Positions 8,942 through 15,379 of a DNA stretch of 35,843 nucleotides are shown here, in pieces (the first letter of the stretch is position 1; each line of letters begins with the position of its first letter). The notes beneath the pieces were generated by a model. It did not search any database. It was not told the DNA's origin and saw nothing but the letters and a program-made list of their open reading frames with translations. Both the position numbers and the translations under genes were made by a program. Source of the stretch: Dehalococcoidia bacterium UBA5748 (GTDB lineage Bacteria > Chloroflexota > Dehalococcoidia > Dehalococcoidales > UBA5627). The stretch lies in the NCBI GenBank assembly GCA_002419135.1, contig DIFM01000034.1, positions 1 through 35,843 of the forward strand, given 5' to 3'.

Positions 8942-10582
8942 TTACGCCTCAATTTTTTCTTTCTCAATACTTGCCTGTTTTCCTAATAATGATAAATCCG
9001 GTCTAAGCAGGAACCTGATAGTATTCCTTGAAGGATTAATATGCCTTGGACTCAAATTATCAAGGCTGGCGCCTAATGCCTGCTGTTTTAATTTATAAGC
9101 TTGAAAAGAATTTTTTGGAAGCAGGGTAATCTTTAATGGCTGTAAACCTGTAAAGGCTTCCAGTTCTGAATATGGTTTATCCAATTTTTTTAACTCGTTA
9201 TGTATCGAGCTTTCCAGTTCTTTCAAATTTATTTTTATATCATCAGGTTCTATATACAGATGGAGCACCGGTTTCCCGTTAATCTCCTTTGAGGCAACCC
9301 AGTCACGGTAGCCTATGCCGCAATTTTCAATAGACTTCCAGATAACTTTTTCCGATAACCTTGTGAATCCGGCTATATCAATTTGATCGTCGATTCTTGT
9401 CAGGAATCTCATTTGAGGTATGTCTATATTAAGTTTTTCATTTCTGGTGGAAGTAATGCTAATCAGGTGCCCCAGTCTGTAGCGCACAAAAGGGCCGCCA
9501 TGCAGGCTGCTAATTACCAGTTCGTAGTTTCCGGGAATGACTTCATCAATCAGCACGGTTCTGGGTTTATATGTCGGGTCTTCAATCGACTTGTTTACTT
9601 CATCTTCCGGAATAAACTCAAAAAAGTTAAGATTTGGAATAAAGGTCAATCCCTCATAGTCCCATGTTTGCATAGCTATGAAAATCGCTTCGGTACAACC
9701 ATGAAATTCAAGGGGATATCTGCCCCACATATCCTTGATTTTTTCGCGATAAACCGAACCGTCTATCCCGAAAGTTACCAGTCCCTTCAATTTCCATATA
9801 TCTCTTGGTAACATTGGGCGTCCAGCCAGTTTACTTCTTAAAACACCTTTTAATAATCTGAATGCTTTCCGCGGCTTCTTAATAAGTGCTTTAATGTTTG
9901 TTTTACTTTTCCCTTTTCTTCCGAAACGTTCGCCGATTGCTACATTGACACTGGACATTGCAATACAGAGGTCGAGCCCCCTTTCCATGGCTAAATCAAA
10001 ACCGTATTTTATTCTTTCTTCAAAGGATATATTCTCGGCTTCACCTACAGGAGGCAGTACATCGAACAATTCATTTGGGAAAGCACGTGTCATTGTACCC
10101 GTAGTATAGGGCGGAGGCGCCATACCATAAAAAACCTTATCCATACCTTTAAGATTAATCTCGCCCTTATTATTACAGGTCGATAATATCATCATAGCAA
10201 AGATAATACCCTCTATCTGGTCCAGTTGCCTCGATGTAACCGGCACCCACCTGTACGGATATTCCTCGGATTTACCGGAGGTGTACTGCCAAATAATAGG
10301 TCTTTGCGGCAGAACATCCATTCGGCGCTTCAGCAAATAAGGAGCGTAATCGGAATATGTTGTCAAAGGAACCATTTCACGGAAGTCCTCGATGTTTTCC
10401 GGTATTGCATCGCCCATTATACTTTTACCCAGCTCGCACTTTTTCAGCAACTCAAGTTGTTCCAGCATCAATCGCTTTTGAATATGAGTAAAATCCTCAA
10501 TACTCAGGTCCAGATAGCCGCAGCATCTCTGCCATAATTCCTGATATCGGCCTTTCTTAAACAATTCAGCTTCGAAACCCAT
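8942..10582 (-). CDS. GH3-family acyl-adenylate-forming protein
   Basis: 546 residues, ATG start with GGAGGG about 9 nt upstream. It matches the GH3 (auxin-responsive promoter) family, whose members activate a carboxylic acid as an acyl-adenylate and in plants join it to an amino acid. Visible motifs are the phosphate-binding QYTSGKSEEYPYRW (99-112), GMAPPPYTTGTM (153-164), FHGCTEAIF (293-301), the VIPGNYELVIS strand, VRYRLGH (367-372) and FLTRIDDQIDIAG (393-405). In GH3 enzymes the VRYRLGD aspartate contacts the AMP ribose; here it is His372, so catalysis could be altered. The middle (about 220-260) is rich in Lys/Arg. It heads a two-gene operon with a ThiF-like adenylating protein. The substrate cannot be told from sequence. 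Confidence 0.85.
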   Translation of the reverse strand: MGFEAELFKKGRYQELWQRCCGYLDLSIEDFTHIQKRLMLEQLELLKKCELGKSIMGDAIPENIEDFREMVPLTTYSDYAPYLLKRRMDVLPQRPIIWQYTSGKSEEYPYRWVPVTSRQLDQIEGIIFAMMILSTCNNKGEINLKGMDKVFYGMAPPPYTTGTMTRAFPNELFDVLPPVGEAENISFEERIKYGFDLAMERGLDLCIAMSSVNVAIGERFGRKGKSKTNIKALIKKPRKAFRLLKGVLRSKLAGRPMLPRDIWKLKGLVTFGIDGSVYREKIKDMWGRYPLEFHGCTEAIFIAMQTWDYEGLTFIPNLNFFEFIPEDEVNKSIEDPTYKPRTVLIDEVIPGNYELVISSLHGGPFVRYRLGHLISITSTRNEKLNIDIPQMRFLTRIDDQIDIAGFTRLSEKVIWKSIENCGIGYRDWVASKEINGKPVLHLYIEPDDIKINLKELESSIHNELKKLDKPYSELEAFTGLQPLKITLLPKNSFQAYKLKQQALGASLDNLSPRHINPSRNTIRFLLRPDLSLLGKQASIEKEKIEA

Positions 10583-10643
10583 TTGTATAGCCCTCCAACA
10601 TAGTCGTAATATTTTATGGTTCGACTAAAATAAATTGTATTTA

Positions 10644-10662
10644 CTATGACACACTGTCATAG
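10644..10662. promoter_or_regulatory. Perfect 19-bp palindrome upstream of the GH3-ThiF operon, candidate operator
   Basis: CTATGACA (10644-10651) and its exact complement TGTCATAG (10655-10662) flank a 3-nt centre. It lies 62-80 bp upstream of the GH3-like start. On the minus strand a -35-like ATGACA within it and a TACAAT box 15 bp further on suggest it overlaps the operon promoter. The shape fits a dimeric repressor or activator site; no regulator is adjacent except the small proteins at 10.9-11.6 kb. Confidence 0.55.
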
Positions 10663-10794
10663 CCATAGGAAGGTTTACAATACTAGAACAATGTTCTATT
10701 GAAGCTAATAGAGTGTATTTTTAAGAAAGACATTTTTGGTATGCGCCGGTTAATCGATTTGAAAACAGCTATTACAGGATGAATTGATATGAAA

Positions 10795-10819
10795 AACCCT
10801 CTTTTATATAAAGAGGGTT
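10795..10819 (-). terminator. Hairpin terminator after the ribbon-helix-helix-like gene
   Basis: A 10-bp stem, AACCCTCTTT (10795-10804) with AAAGAGGGTT (10810-10819), and a 5-nt loop. On the minus strand it is followed by TTTC, a short T-tract. It sits about 35 bp past the stop of the 143-residue gene. Confidence 0.6.
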
Positions 10820-10853
10820 CCGTCTTGAATTTTTACTGAAAGGCTATTAGTGC

Positions 10854-11285
10854 TCAACAATTCTTCCATTTAATTTTTACTTCTTTACTTTCTTCCGCAG
10901 AATCTTTTTCGATGGCATCGAGTGTTTTTGAAAGCTCGGTTAAATCATCACTGTCGACTTTCTTATTGAATTCCAGCCCGTAGCCGATAAAGAAATCCAG
11001 GAAGCTCTTCATCAATTTTTTGGTGTCTTCCTGGAAAGCGGCAGCTTCATCCTTGGTTACGAACGTTTTCTGTTTTTCTTGGACGTCCCGCATAAACTCC
11101 CTGACTTCCTTTCTCAGGGCTTCGATCTCGCCGGATGCGGTATTTTTTAATTCCGCCGGCTTTTCTTCATCAAGACGGTCCTGAATTAAGAACTCAAGAA
11201 ACTCCGCCTGCGACATATCACCGCGGTTTTCGTTTATTTTATTAATAAGTTCTGCCGGCACTATCATCATTCTCTTATCGGACAT
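10854..11285 (-). CDS. Small ribbon-helix-helix-like protein with coiled-coil tail
   Basis: 143 residues, ATG start with AAGGAG 6 nt upstream. I do not recognise a named family. Residues 5-38 (a short strand RMMIVP, then two helices ending LEFLIQDRL) look like a ribbon-helix-helix or CopG-type DNA-binding unit. Residues 50-95 are charged and probably coiled coil, and the rest is helical and acidic. The gene follows a winged-helix gene by 53 bp on the same strand, and both probably form one regulatory operon ending at the hairpin at 10795-10819. DNA binding is inferred from fold appearance only. Confidence 0.65.
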   Translation of the reverse strand: MSDKRMMIVPAELINKINENRGDMSQAEFLEFLIQDRLDEEKPAELKNTASGEIEALRKEVREFMRDVQEKQKTFVTKDEAAAFQEDTKKLMKSFLDFFIGYGLEFNKKVDSDDLTELSKTLDAIEKDSAEESKEVKIKWKNC

Positions 11286-11338
11286 AAGGAGCTCCTTCGG
11301 TAAAATATCTATCTATATATTATATCAAATATAATAAT

Positions 11339-11614
11339 TTATGCCTCATCATCCTGTCTTAGTTCCAGCGTTTCCAAAACAGCATCAATGCTTCTTAAAA
11401 GGTTGAGTCCCTTCGGAGTAACGCGGTAAGTAACCGAGGGGTTGCCAACTTTAACCTTATCCACCAATCCCCTTTCGAGCAGGAAGTTAAGGTATTTCTG
11501 AAGCTGGAAAAAACTCATATTGACGCTGTACATCATCTCGGTTTTTCCGGCTTCACCGAGCCTTAGCATATCGGCAATTATTTCGATGCTAGACCTTCTG
11601 CGGTCCAAGTTCAT
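11339..11614 (-). CDS. Winged-helix transcriptional regulator, archaeal-type
   Basis: 91 residues, ATG start with GGGGG about 6 nt upstream. The pattern RRSSIEIIADMLRLGEAGKT, then MYSVNMSFFQLQKYLNFLL and YRVTPKGLNLLRSI is that of the small winged-helix proteins common in archaea and some anaerobic bacteria (HTH_45-like): three helices, a two-strand wing at about 55-70 and a dimerising C-terminal helix. It is first in a two-gene operon with the ribbon-helix-helix-like protein. The upstream region has a TATAAT box (minus strand, about 30 bp before the start codon) and a 12-bp palindrome at 11697-11708. The target is unknown. Confidence 0.75.
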   Translation of the reverse strand: MNLDRRRSSIEIIADMLRLGEAGKTEMMYSVNMSFFQLQKYLNFLLERGLVDKVKVGNPSVTYRVTPKGLNLLRSIDAVLETLELRQDDEA

Positions 11615-11696
11615 TGAAACCCCCTACAAAATAACCAGTACTATTATACTATAACAGCCAAAGGATTGTAAGGGTTTTAAAAAGAAATTTTAAGAT

Positions 11697-11708
11697 TGTT
11701 ACGTAACA
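11697..11708. promoter_or_regulatory. 12-bp perfect palindrome TGTTACGTAACA
   Basis: The sequence is its own complement over 12 bases. It lies about 85 bp upstream of the winged-helix gene and also upstream of nothing on the plus strand, so autoregulation of the small regulator operon is the simplest reading. Confidence 0.35.
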
Positions 11709-11784
11709 TATTTTGAAAGTCAATCAATAATACTATGAATATTTGGTTTTTGAGAGAACGAGCGCCCGGATATATTACATAGAA

Positions 11785-12597
11785 CTACATTATCATAGAT
11801 AGATACCAACCCAGTATCTCATTACCCCATAACAATGTCGCCATCGCGCCAATCGCAAGAAAGGGCCCGAAAGCGATGGATTGTTTGCGGCCTTTTAACT
11901 TAAAAAGAATCAAAATCATCGCTACAACCCCCCCCAGTATAATTGACAGCAATATAGATATAAAAACAAGCGGATACCCCACTGCCAAACCAATCAGCCC
12001 TGCCATTTTTATATCGCCTTCTCCCATCCCCCCCCGTGTCAGTATAGAAAGAGCAAAAAATATTATGAAGCCTGCGATGCCTCCAATCAGGCAGCTTACA
12101 ATACCGGATGCCCACCCCAAATCGAAAAAGTGGCTTTCAATTGCTAAAGCGGGTGATATCGTTAATTGAGGCAAAAATATGCTTATTATCAGTGCGATTA
12201 CCGCAGAGGGATAAACAACTTTATTGAGTATCAGGTGGTGTTCCAGGTCGATTACGAATATTATGATAAACAGACAGAAATAAAAGAGGGATACCGCCAG
12301 TTCCGCTCCGACTCCATAAAAGCAAAGTAAAGAAACGAAGCCGATTCCGGTAGCCGCTTCTACAAATGGGACACGTTTTGGAATGGCGCTTTTACAGTAG
12401 CGGCAGCGCCCTTTCAGTAAAAGATAGCTGAATATCGGAATCAAATCTCTAACGGCAAGTCTTTTTTTGCATTCGGGGCAATGGGAAGGCGGTGCGACAA
12501 TAGATTGTTTTGCGGGAAGCCGGTCTATACATACATTGAGAAAGCTGCCGACAACCAGTCCGAGCAGCAGAAAAACCGCCATCAATACTATTTCCAT
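11785..12597 (-). CDS. pilD: Prepilin peptidase/N-methyltransferase (type IV, A24 family)
   Basis: 270 residues, ATG start; the ribosome-binding site is weak. This membrane aspartyl protease cleaves the leader of type IV prepilins and methylates the new N-terminus. The N-terminal methylase part begins GSFLNVCIDRLP and has two CxxC pairs (Cys40/43, Cys65/68) as in zinc-binding PilD. The two catalytic aspartates are Asp117 in FVIDLEHHLI and Asp195 in MGEGDIKMAG, the GxGD motif. About eight hydrophobic segments are present. Its substrates are the four prepilin-like proteins in this window. It is the last gene before the pilus region and is transcribed separately from pilB-pilT. Confidence 0.95.
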   Translation of the reverse strand: MEIVLMAVFLLLGLVVGSFLNVCIDRLPAKQSIVAPPSHCPECKKRLAVRDLIPIFSYLLLKGRCRYCKSAIPKRVPFVEAATGIGFVSLLCFYGVGAELAVSLFYFCLFIIIFVIDLEHHLILNKVVYPSAVIALIISIFLPQLTISPALAIESHFFDLGWASGIVSCLIGGIAGFIIFFALSILTRGGMGEGDIKMAGLIGLAVGYPLVFISILLSIILGGVVAMILILFKLKGRKQSIAFGPFLAIGAMATLLWGNEILGWYLSMIM

Positions 12598-12604
12598 TTG
12601 TAGT

Positions 12605-12633
12605 ATTGTGCCTTATATTGTTTTAGCAGTCAA
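12605..12633 (-). promoter_or_regulatory. Possible pilD promoter
   Basis: On the minus strand TTGACT (12633-12628), 17 bp, CACAAT (12610-12605). The -10 is only four of six. It would leave a leader of only a few nucleotides before the ATG at 12597, consistent with the absence of a good ribosome-binding site. Confidence 0.4.
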
Positions 12634-12695
12634 GCCAACAGTGCTGAGTTTCTGCTATCCCCCTTGTAGCGTGCAAATAGATAAAACAATTAACA

Positions 12696-12789
12696 CGTTC
12701 GCCCCGAGCTTGTCGAAGGGTCAAACGAACGTAAGGGGAGATGTTTAACTAATTGTCGCCGTTATGGTTCGACAAGCTCACCACGAACG
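12696..12789. repeat. Imperfect inverted repeat element (CGTTCG...CGAACG family)
   Basis: Outer arms CGTTCG (12696-12701) and CGAACG (12784-12789) enclose inner arms GAGCTTGTCGAA (12706-12717) and its exact complement (12768-12779). Another CGAACG at 12726-12731 lets the left half fold on itself. It looks like a small interspersed palindromic element in the pilD-luxR intergenic gap. No coding capacity. Confidence 0.7.
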
Positions 12790-12805
12790 GCTTTAGTTAT
12801 TATTG

Positions 12806-12910
12806 TCCCTCATCCGCCATTTATTTCGTAAATGCCACCTTCCCCGAGGGGAAGGCCAAAAATGGCTTCCCTTGGGGGAAGCTGTCGAGTGTAGCGAGAC
12901 TGATGAGGGA
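12806..12910. repeat. 105-bp multi-hairpin element with terminal inverted repeats
   Basis: Terminal arms TCCCTCATC (12806-12814) and GATGAGGGA (12902-12910) enclose three perfect hairpins: CATTTA/TAAATG (12818-12834), CCTTCCCC/GGGGAAGG (12838-12855) and GCTTCCC/GGGAAGC (12865-12882). It ends 8 bp before the stop of the LuxR-type gene, so it may also serve as that gene's transcription end. It has the look of a non-coding mobile or REP-like element. Confidence 0.75.
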
Positions 12911-12917
12911 TATTCGT

Positions 12918-13562
12918 CTACTCCGTCTCGTCATCGCCGGTTTTTATCTCTATTTTCTTGAGGTCTTCATATTTAAGCCAGCCGTTTTGAATGGCAAGCA
13001 TAACTGCGCCGATACGGTCATCGACGCCCATTTTCTCGAATATGTGGCTGATGTGGTTTTTTACCGTCATCTCGCTGATATGCAGTTCACGGGCGATCGA
13101 TTTATTGCGCCTGCCGGAGCCTATCAGTATTAAAACCTCCAGTTCACGTCTTGTGAGCGGAGAATCGGCCTGTTTATCAGATGGCGGAAACACGTTTGTA
13201 TGAGGTTGTTCCGGCTGTGTCAAAATCCCGCCGTACTCGGCTATTTCCTGTCGGTACAATTCTTCTTCGATTTTTTTTACGCGTATCGAACTGTATATCC
13301 AAATCGATATCAGCCCGACAATAGCAATCAATGCCACAAACATACTGTTAACAGCATTGAAGGAAAGAATTATTACAATTATTAGAAAGGCGTAAATTAC
13401 CATCAAACCATTCAGGTCCCAGCGCAAAGAAGCGGCGCGCCTTTTTACCCTTTGGTGCAGCTTGTCTAAAGACCGGCTGTCATTCGGGTTTAGAGGTTCA
13501 TTGTTTGAAGGTTTGACTCTCAATATTATTTCCCTGTTATGCGGTCTATCCGATTGGCTCAT
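12918..13562 (-). CDS. Membrane-anchored LuxR-type transcription regulator
   Basis: 214 residues from ATG at 13562. An in-frame TTG at 13583 is possible in principle but lies upstream of the predicted transcription start. Two adjacent hydrophobic helices (about residues 52-93) are preceded by a basic segment (KRRAASLRW) and followed by a charged linker. The C-terminal 60 residues, from LTRRELEVLILIGSGRRNKSIA to the end, are a LuxR/NarL helix-turn-helix with the scaffold TVKNHISHIFEKMGVDDR. There is no receiver domain, so signalling would have to come through the membrane helices or partners. The gene is divergent from the pilin gene and is a good candidate regulator of it. Confidence 0.85.
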   Translation of the reverse strand: MSQSDRPHNREIILRVKPSNNEPLNPNDSRSLDKLHQRVKRRAASLRWDLNGLMVIYAFLIIVIILSFNAVNSMFVALIAIVGLISIWIYSSIRVKKIEEELYRQEIAEYGGILTQPEQPHTNVFPPSDKQADSPLTRRELEVLILIGSGRRNKSIARELHISEMTVKNHISHIFEKMGVDDRIGAVMLAIQNGWLKYEDLKKIEIKTGDDETE

Positions 13563-13571
13563 CAGTACTAG

Positions 13572-13580
13572 ATTATAGCA
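13572..13580 (-). promoter_or_regulatory. Extended -10 promoter of the membrane LuxR gene
   Basis: On the minus strand TGC followed by a perfect TATAAT. No good -35 is present at the usual distance, as is common for TGn promoters. The start point would fall around 13564-13566, only 2-4 nt before the ATG at 13562, implying a practically leaderless mRNA and explaining the lack of a Shine-Dalgarno sequence. Confidence 0.6.
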
Positions 13581-13643
13581 CAATTATTTGTTGTTTTTTT
13601 AAAAAATGAGAAAATATGACTACAAATATAGTACCTGAGCGTA

Positions 13644-13672
13644 TTGACTTTGACTGTGCCTGAACATATACT
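13644..13672 (+). promoter_or_regulatory. Strong promoter of the major pilin
   Basis: TTGACT (13644-13649), 17 bp, TATACT (13667-13672), both five of six to consensus. Transcription would begin near 13679, giving a roughly 90-nt leader before the GTG start of the pilin gene. Confidence 0.7.
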
Positions 13673-13696
13673 TAAGTTATAAGATAAACAACTGGC

Positions 13697-13741
13697 TTTT
13701 ACCCGTAACCCCGGCCGGTGGTTTTTATTTAATGGGTAAAA
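13697..13741 (+). promoter_or_regulatory. Stem-loop in the pilin mRNA leader
   Basis: A perfect 8-bp inverted repeat TTTTACCC (13697-13704) and GGGTAAAA (13734-13741) encloses a GC-rich segment containing CCGGCCGG (13711-13718). It ends 20 nt before the GGAGG ribosome-binding site. It could stabilise the pilin mRNA or modulate its expression. Confidence 0.4.
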
Positions 13742-13769
13742 CAAAAAAAGAAATAAAAAAGGAGGAAAT

Positions 13770-14159
13770 GTGAAAATAATAGAAAAGTTCACAAAGAAAA
13801 TGCAAATGGTTCGCAAAGGCGAAAAGGGTTTTACGTTGATTGAGTTGCTGGTTGTTATCGCCATACTGGGTGTTCTTGCGGCAGTTGCCATACCGAATAT
13901 TATCGGATTAATGGACGAAGGTGATGTGGCAGCAGCCCAGGCAGAACAAGGAACAGTTGCTTTGGCTGTATCGGTATATGCGTATCAGAATGATGGCGGT
14001 ATACCCGCTAATGTTGCTGCATTAGAAACAGCGGGGTTATTCCAACAACCGCCTCAATATGACTGGGTTATTGATGAGGTAACAGGAGCAGTGACACCGG
14101 CCGCCACAAATAACCCGTATTATCCGATATGGCTAGCGTCACAACAACAGGAACCTTAA
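13770..14159 (+). CDS. Type IV major pilin-like protein
   Basis: 129 residues from a GTG start; GGAGG lies 4 nt upstream, and an overlapping ATG one frame earlier hits a stop at once. The class III leader is MKIIEKFTKKMQMVRKGEKG, with cleavage expected between Gly20 and Phe21 before FTLIELLVVIAILGVLAAVA and the conserved Glu at mature position 5. The mature protein is only about 109 residues with a short globular head (AEQGTVALAVSVYAYQNDG, then a Pro/Asn-rich tail) and no cysteines, similar to short pseudopilin-like pilins of Gram-positive-type systems. It has its own promoter and a downstream hairpin, consistent with high expression as the main fibre subunit. Confidence 0.92.
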   Translation: MKIIEKFTKKMQMVRKGEKGFTLIELLVVIAILGVLAAVAIPNIIGLMDEGDVAAAQAEQGTVALAVSVYAYQNDGGIPANVAALETAGLFQQPPQYDWVIDEVTGAVTPAATNNPYYPIWLASQQQEP

Positions 14160-14200
14160 AAATTCGCAGTAATTAAATGAAGTAGTATAATATAAAACTT

Positions 14201-14227
14201 AACCCCCCATGTCTAACGTGGGGGGTT
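14201..14227. terminator. Hairpin between the convergent pilin and pilT genes
   Basis: A 9-bp stem AACCCCCCA (14201-14209) with TGGGGGGTT (14219-14227) and a 9-nt loop. Flanking sequence is AT-rich on both sides but lacks a long T-run. Its location between two convergent stop codons supports a bidirectional terminator. Confidence 0.7.
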
Positions 14228-14266
14228 AATATATGTAATTTAATACGGTAAATTAAGCTATCATTA

Positions 14267-15364
14267 TCATCTTGTCCTGGTCTTCCTGATAATAACCTTT
14301 CCCCTGCTCCCGCTGAGGACATTCTCTACTTCCTTGCGGTTGAAGCAATGGCTGATAACCGTATCATATTTAATAAGGTCACGTTTATACAGTTCAATTA
14401 GCGCTTCGTCCATCGATACCATACCGTCATCGTGATTGGTTACGATAACGTTGTGCAACTGGTAAATCTTACCTTCTCTTAACAGATTCCTGACCGCATC
14501 ATTTGCCAGCATTATCTCCACCGCCGCGATTCTTCCGGTTCCGGAAGCGCGCGGTACCAGCGTCTGACAGATTACCGCCACCAGCAGAGATGCCAGCCTT
14601 GTCTGTGCCAGGTTGCGCTCCTGCATCGGGAATAGGTCGATTATGCGCTCCAGAGCCTGTGGAGCGCTGGGAGCATGCCCGGTACTGAGTACCAGATGTC
14701 CGGTTTCAGCAATATTTAACACCGCCGCCGCCGTTTCCAAATCCCTCATTTCGCCCACCAGTATGACATCAGGGTCCTGCCTTAATACGTGCCGCAATGC
14801 ATGTCCGAAGGAAAAGGTATCGCTGCCAAGCTCGCGCTGAGTGATAACGCTTTTATCCGAACGGTGAATATATTCGACCGGGTCTTCGATGGTTAAAATA
14901 TGACGGCTGCTGGTTTTATTCAGATGGTTTATCATCGCCGCCAGTGTAGTAGTTTTTCCGCTGCCGGTAGGTCCCGTTACAATTACCAGACCGCGCGGCT
15001 TTTTAATCAAATCCTCGAATACAGTCGGGAGTTCAAGTTCTTGTATGGTAGGCACTTCCGCAGGAAGCAAGCGTATGGCAAGGCTTACAGCGCCCCTTTG
15101 AATCGAGGCATTGCAGCGGAACTGCCCGATATCGGGCAGGGAATAGCTGAAATCCAGTTCCCGGTTTTGCTCGAAGTGCTCCCTTTCGCCAAGTGTTGTT
15201 ATCCGCTCGAAAGCACCACGTATTTCCTCTGCTTTGAGGGGTTCCGAGCCGTTAACATTTTTCAAATTTCCGTCTATACGGAACATCGGAGGGGCGTTCA
15301 GTACCATATGCAGGTCTGAAGCCCGCTGCTCCTTTGCCGTTTTCAGCATTTCTATAATGTCCAC
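14267..15364 (-). CDS. pilT: Type IV pilus retraction ATPase PilT
   Basis: 365 residues, GTG start at 15364, 15 bp after the PilM-PilN fusion. It is a hexameric AAA-like motor that retracts pili for twitching and DNA uptake. Visible are the N-terminal ASDLHM block (15-20), Walker A GPTGSGKTTT (131-140), the Asp box TIEDPVEYIH (158-167), Walker B DVILVGEMRD (199-208) and the His box TGHLVLSTGHA (221-231). Most PilT proteins have TLH in the His box; here it is TGH. IERIIDLFP-type and QTLVPR-type sequences of the C-terminal domain are present. Length is standard. Confidence 0.95.
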   Translation of the reverse strand: MDIIEMLKTAKEQRASDLHMVLNAPPMFRIDGNLKNVNGSEPLKAEEIRGAFERITTLGEREHFEQNRELDFSYSLPDIGQFRCNASIQRGAVSLAIRLLPAEVPTIQELELPTVFEDLIKKPRGLVIVTGPTGSGKTTTLAAMINHLNKTSSRHILTIEDPVEYIHRSDKSVITQRELGSDTFSFGHALRHVLRQDPDVILVGEMRDLETAAAVLNIAETGHLVLSTGHAPSAPQALERIIDLFPMQERNLAQTRLASLLVAVICQTLVPRASGTGRIAAVEIMLANDAVRNLLREGKIYQLHNVIVTNHDDGMVSMDEALIELYKRDLIKYDTVISHCFNRKEVENVLSGSRGKVIIRKTRTR

Positions 15365-15379
15365 TTCCCACCCACTTTC

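Noticed and set aside
10684..10698. TAGAAC-AAT-GTTCTA palindrome upstream of the GH3-like gene as a second LexA box
   Set aside because: The arms match the box at 29541 but the centre is 3 nt, not 4. LexA half-site spacing is strict, so I did not call it an SOS site; another regulator could use it.
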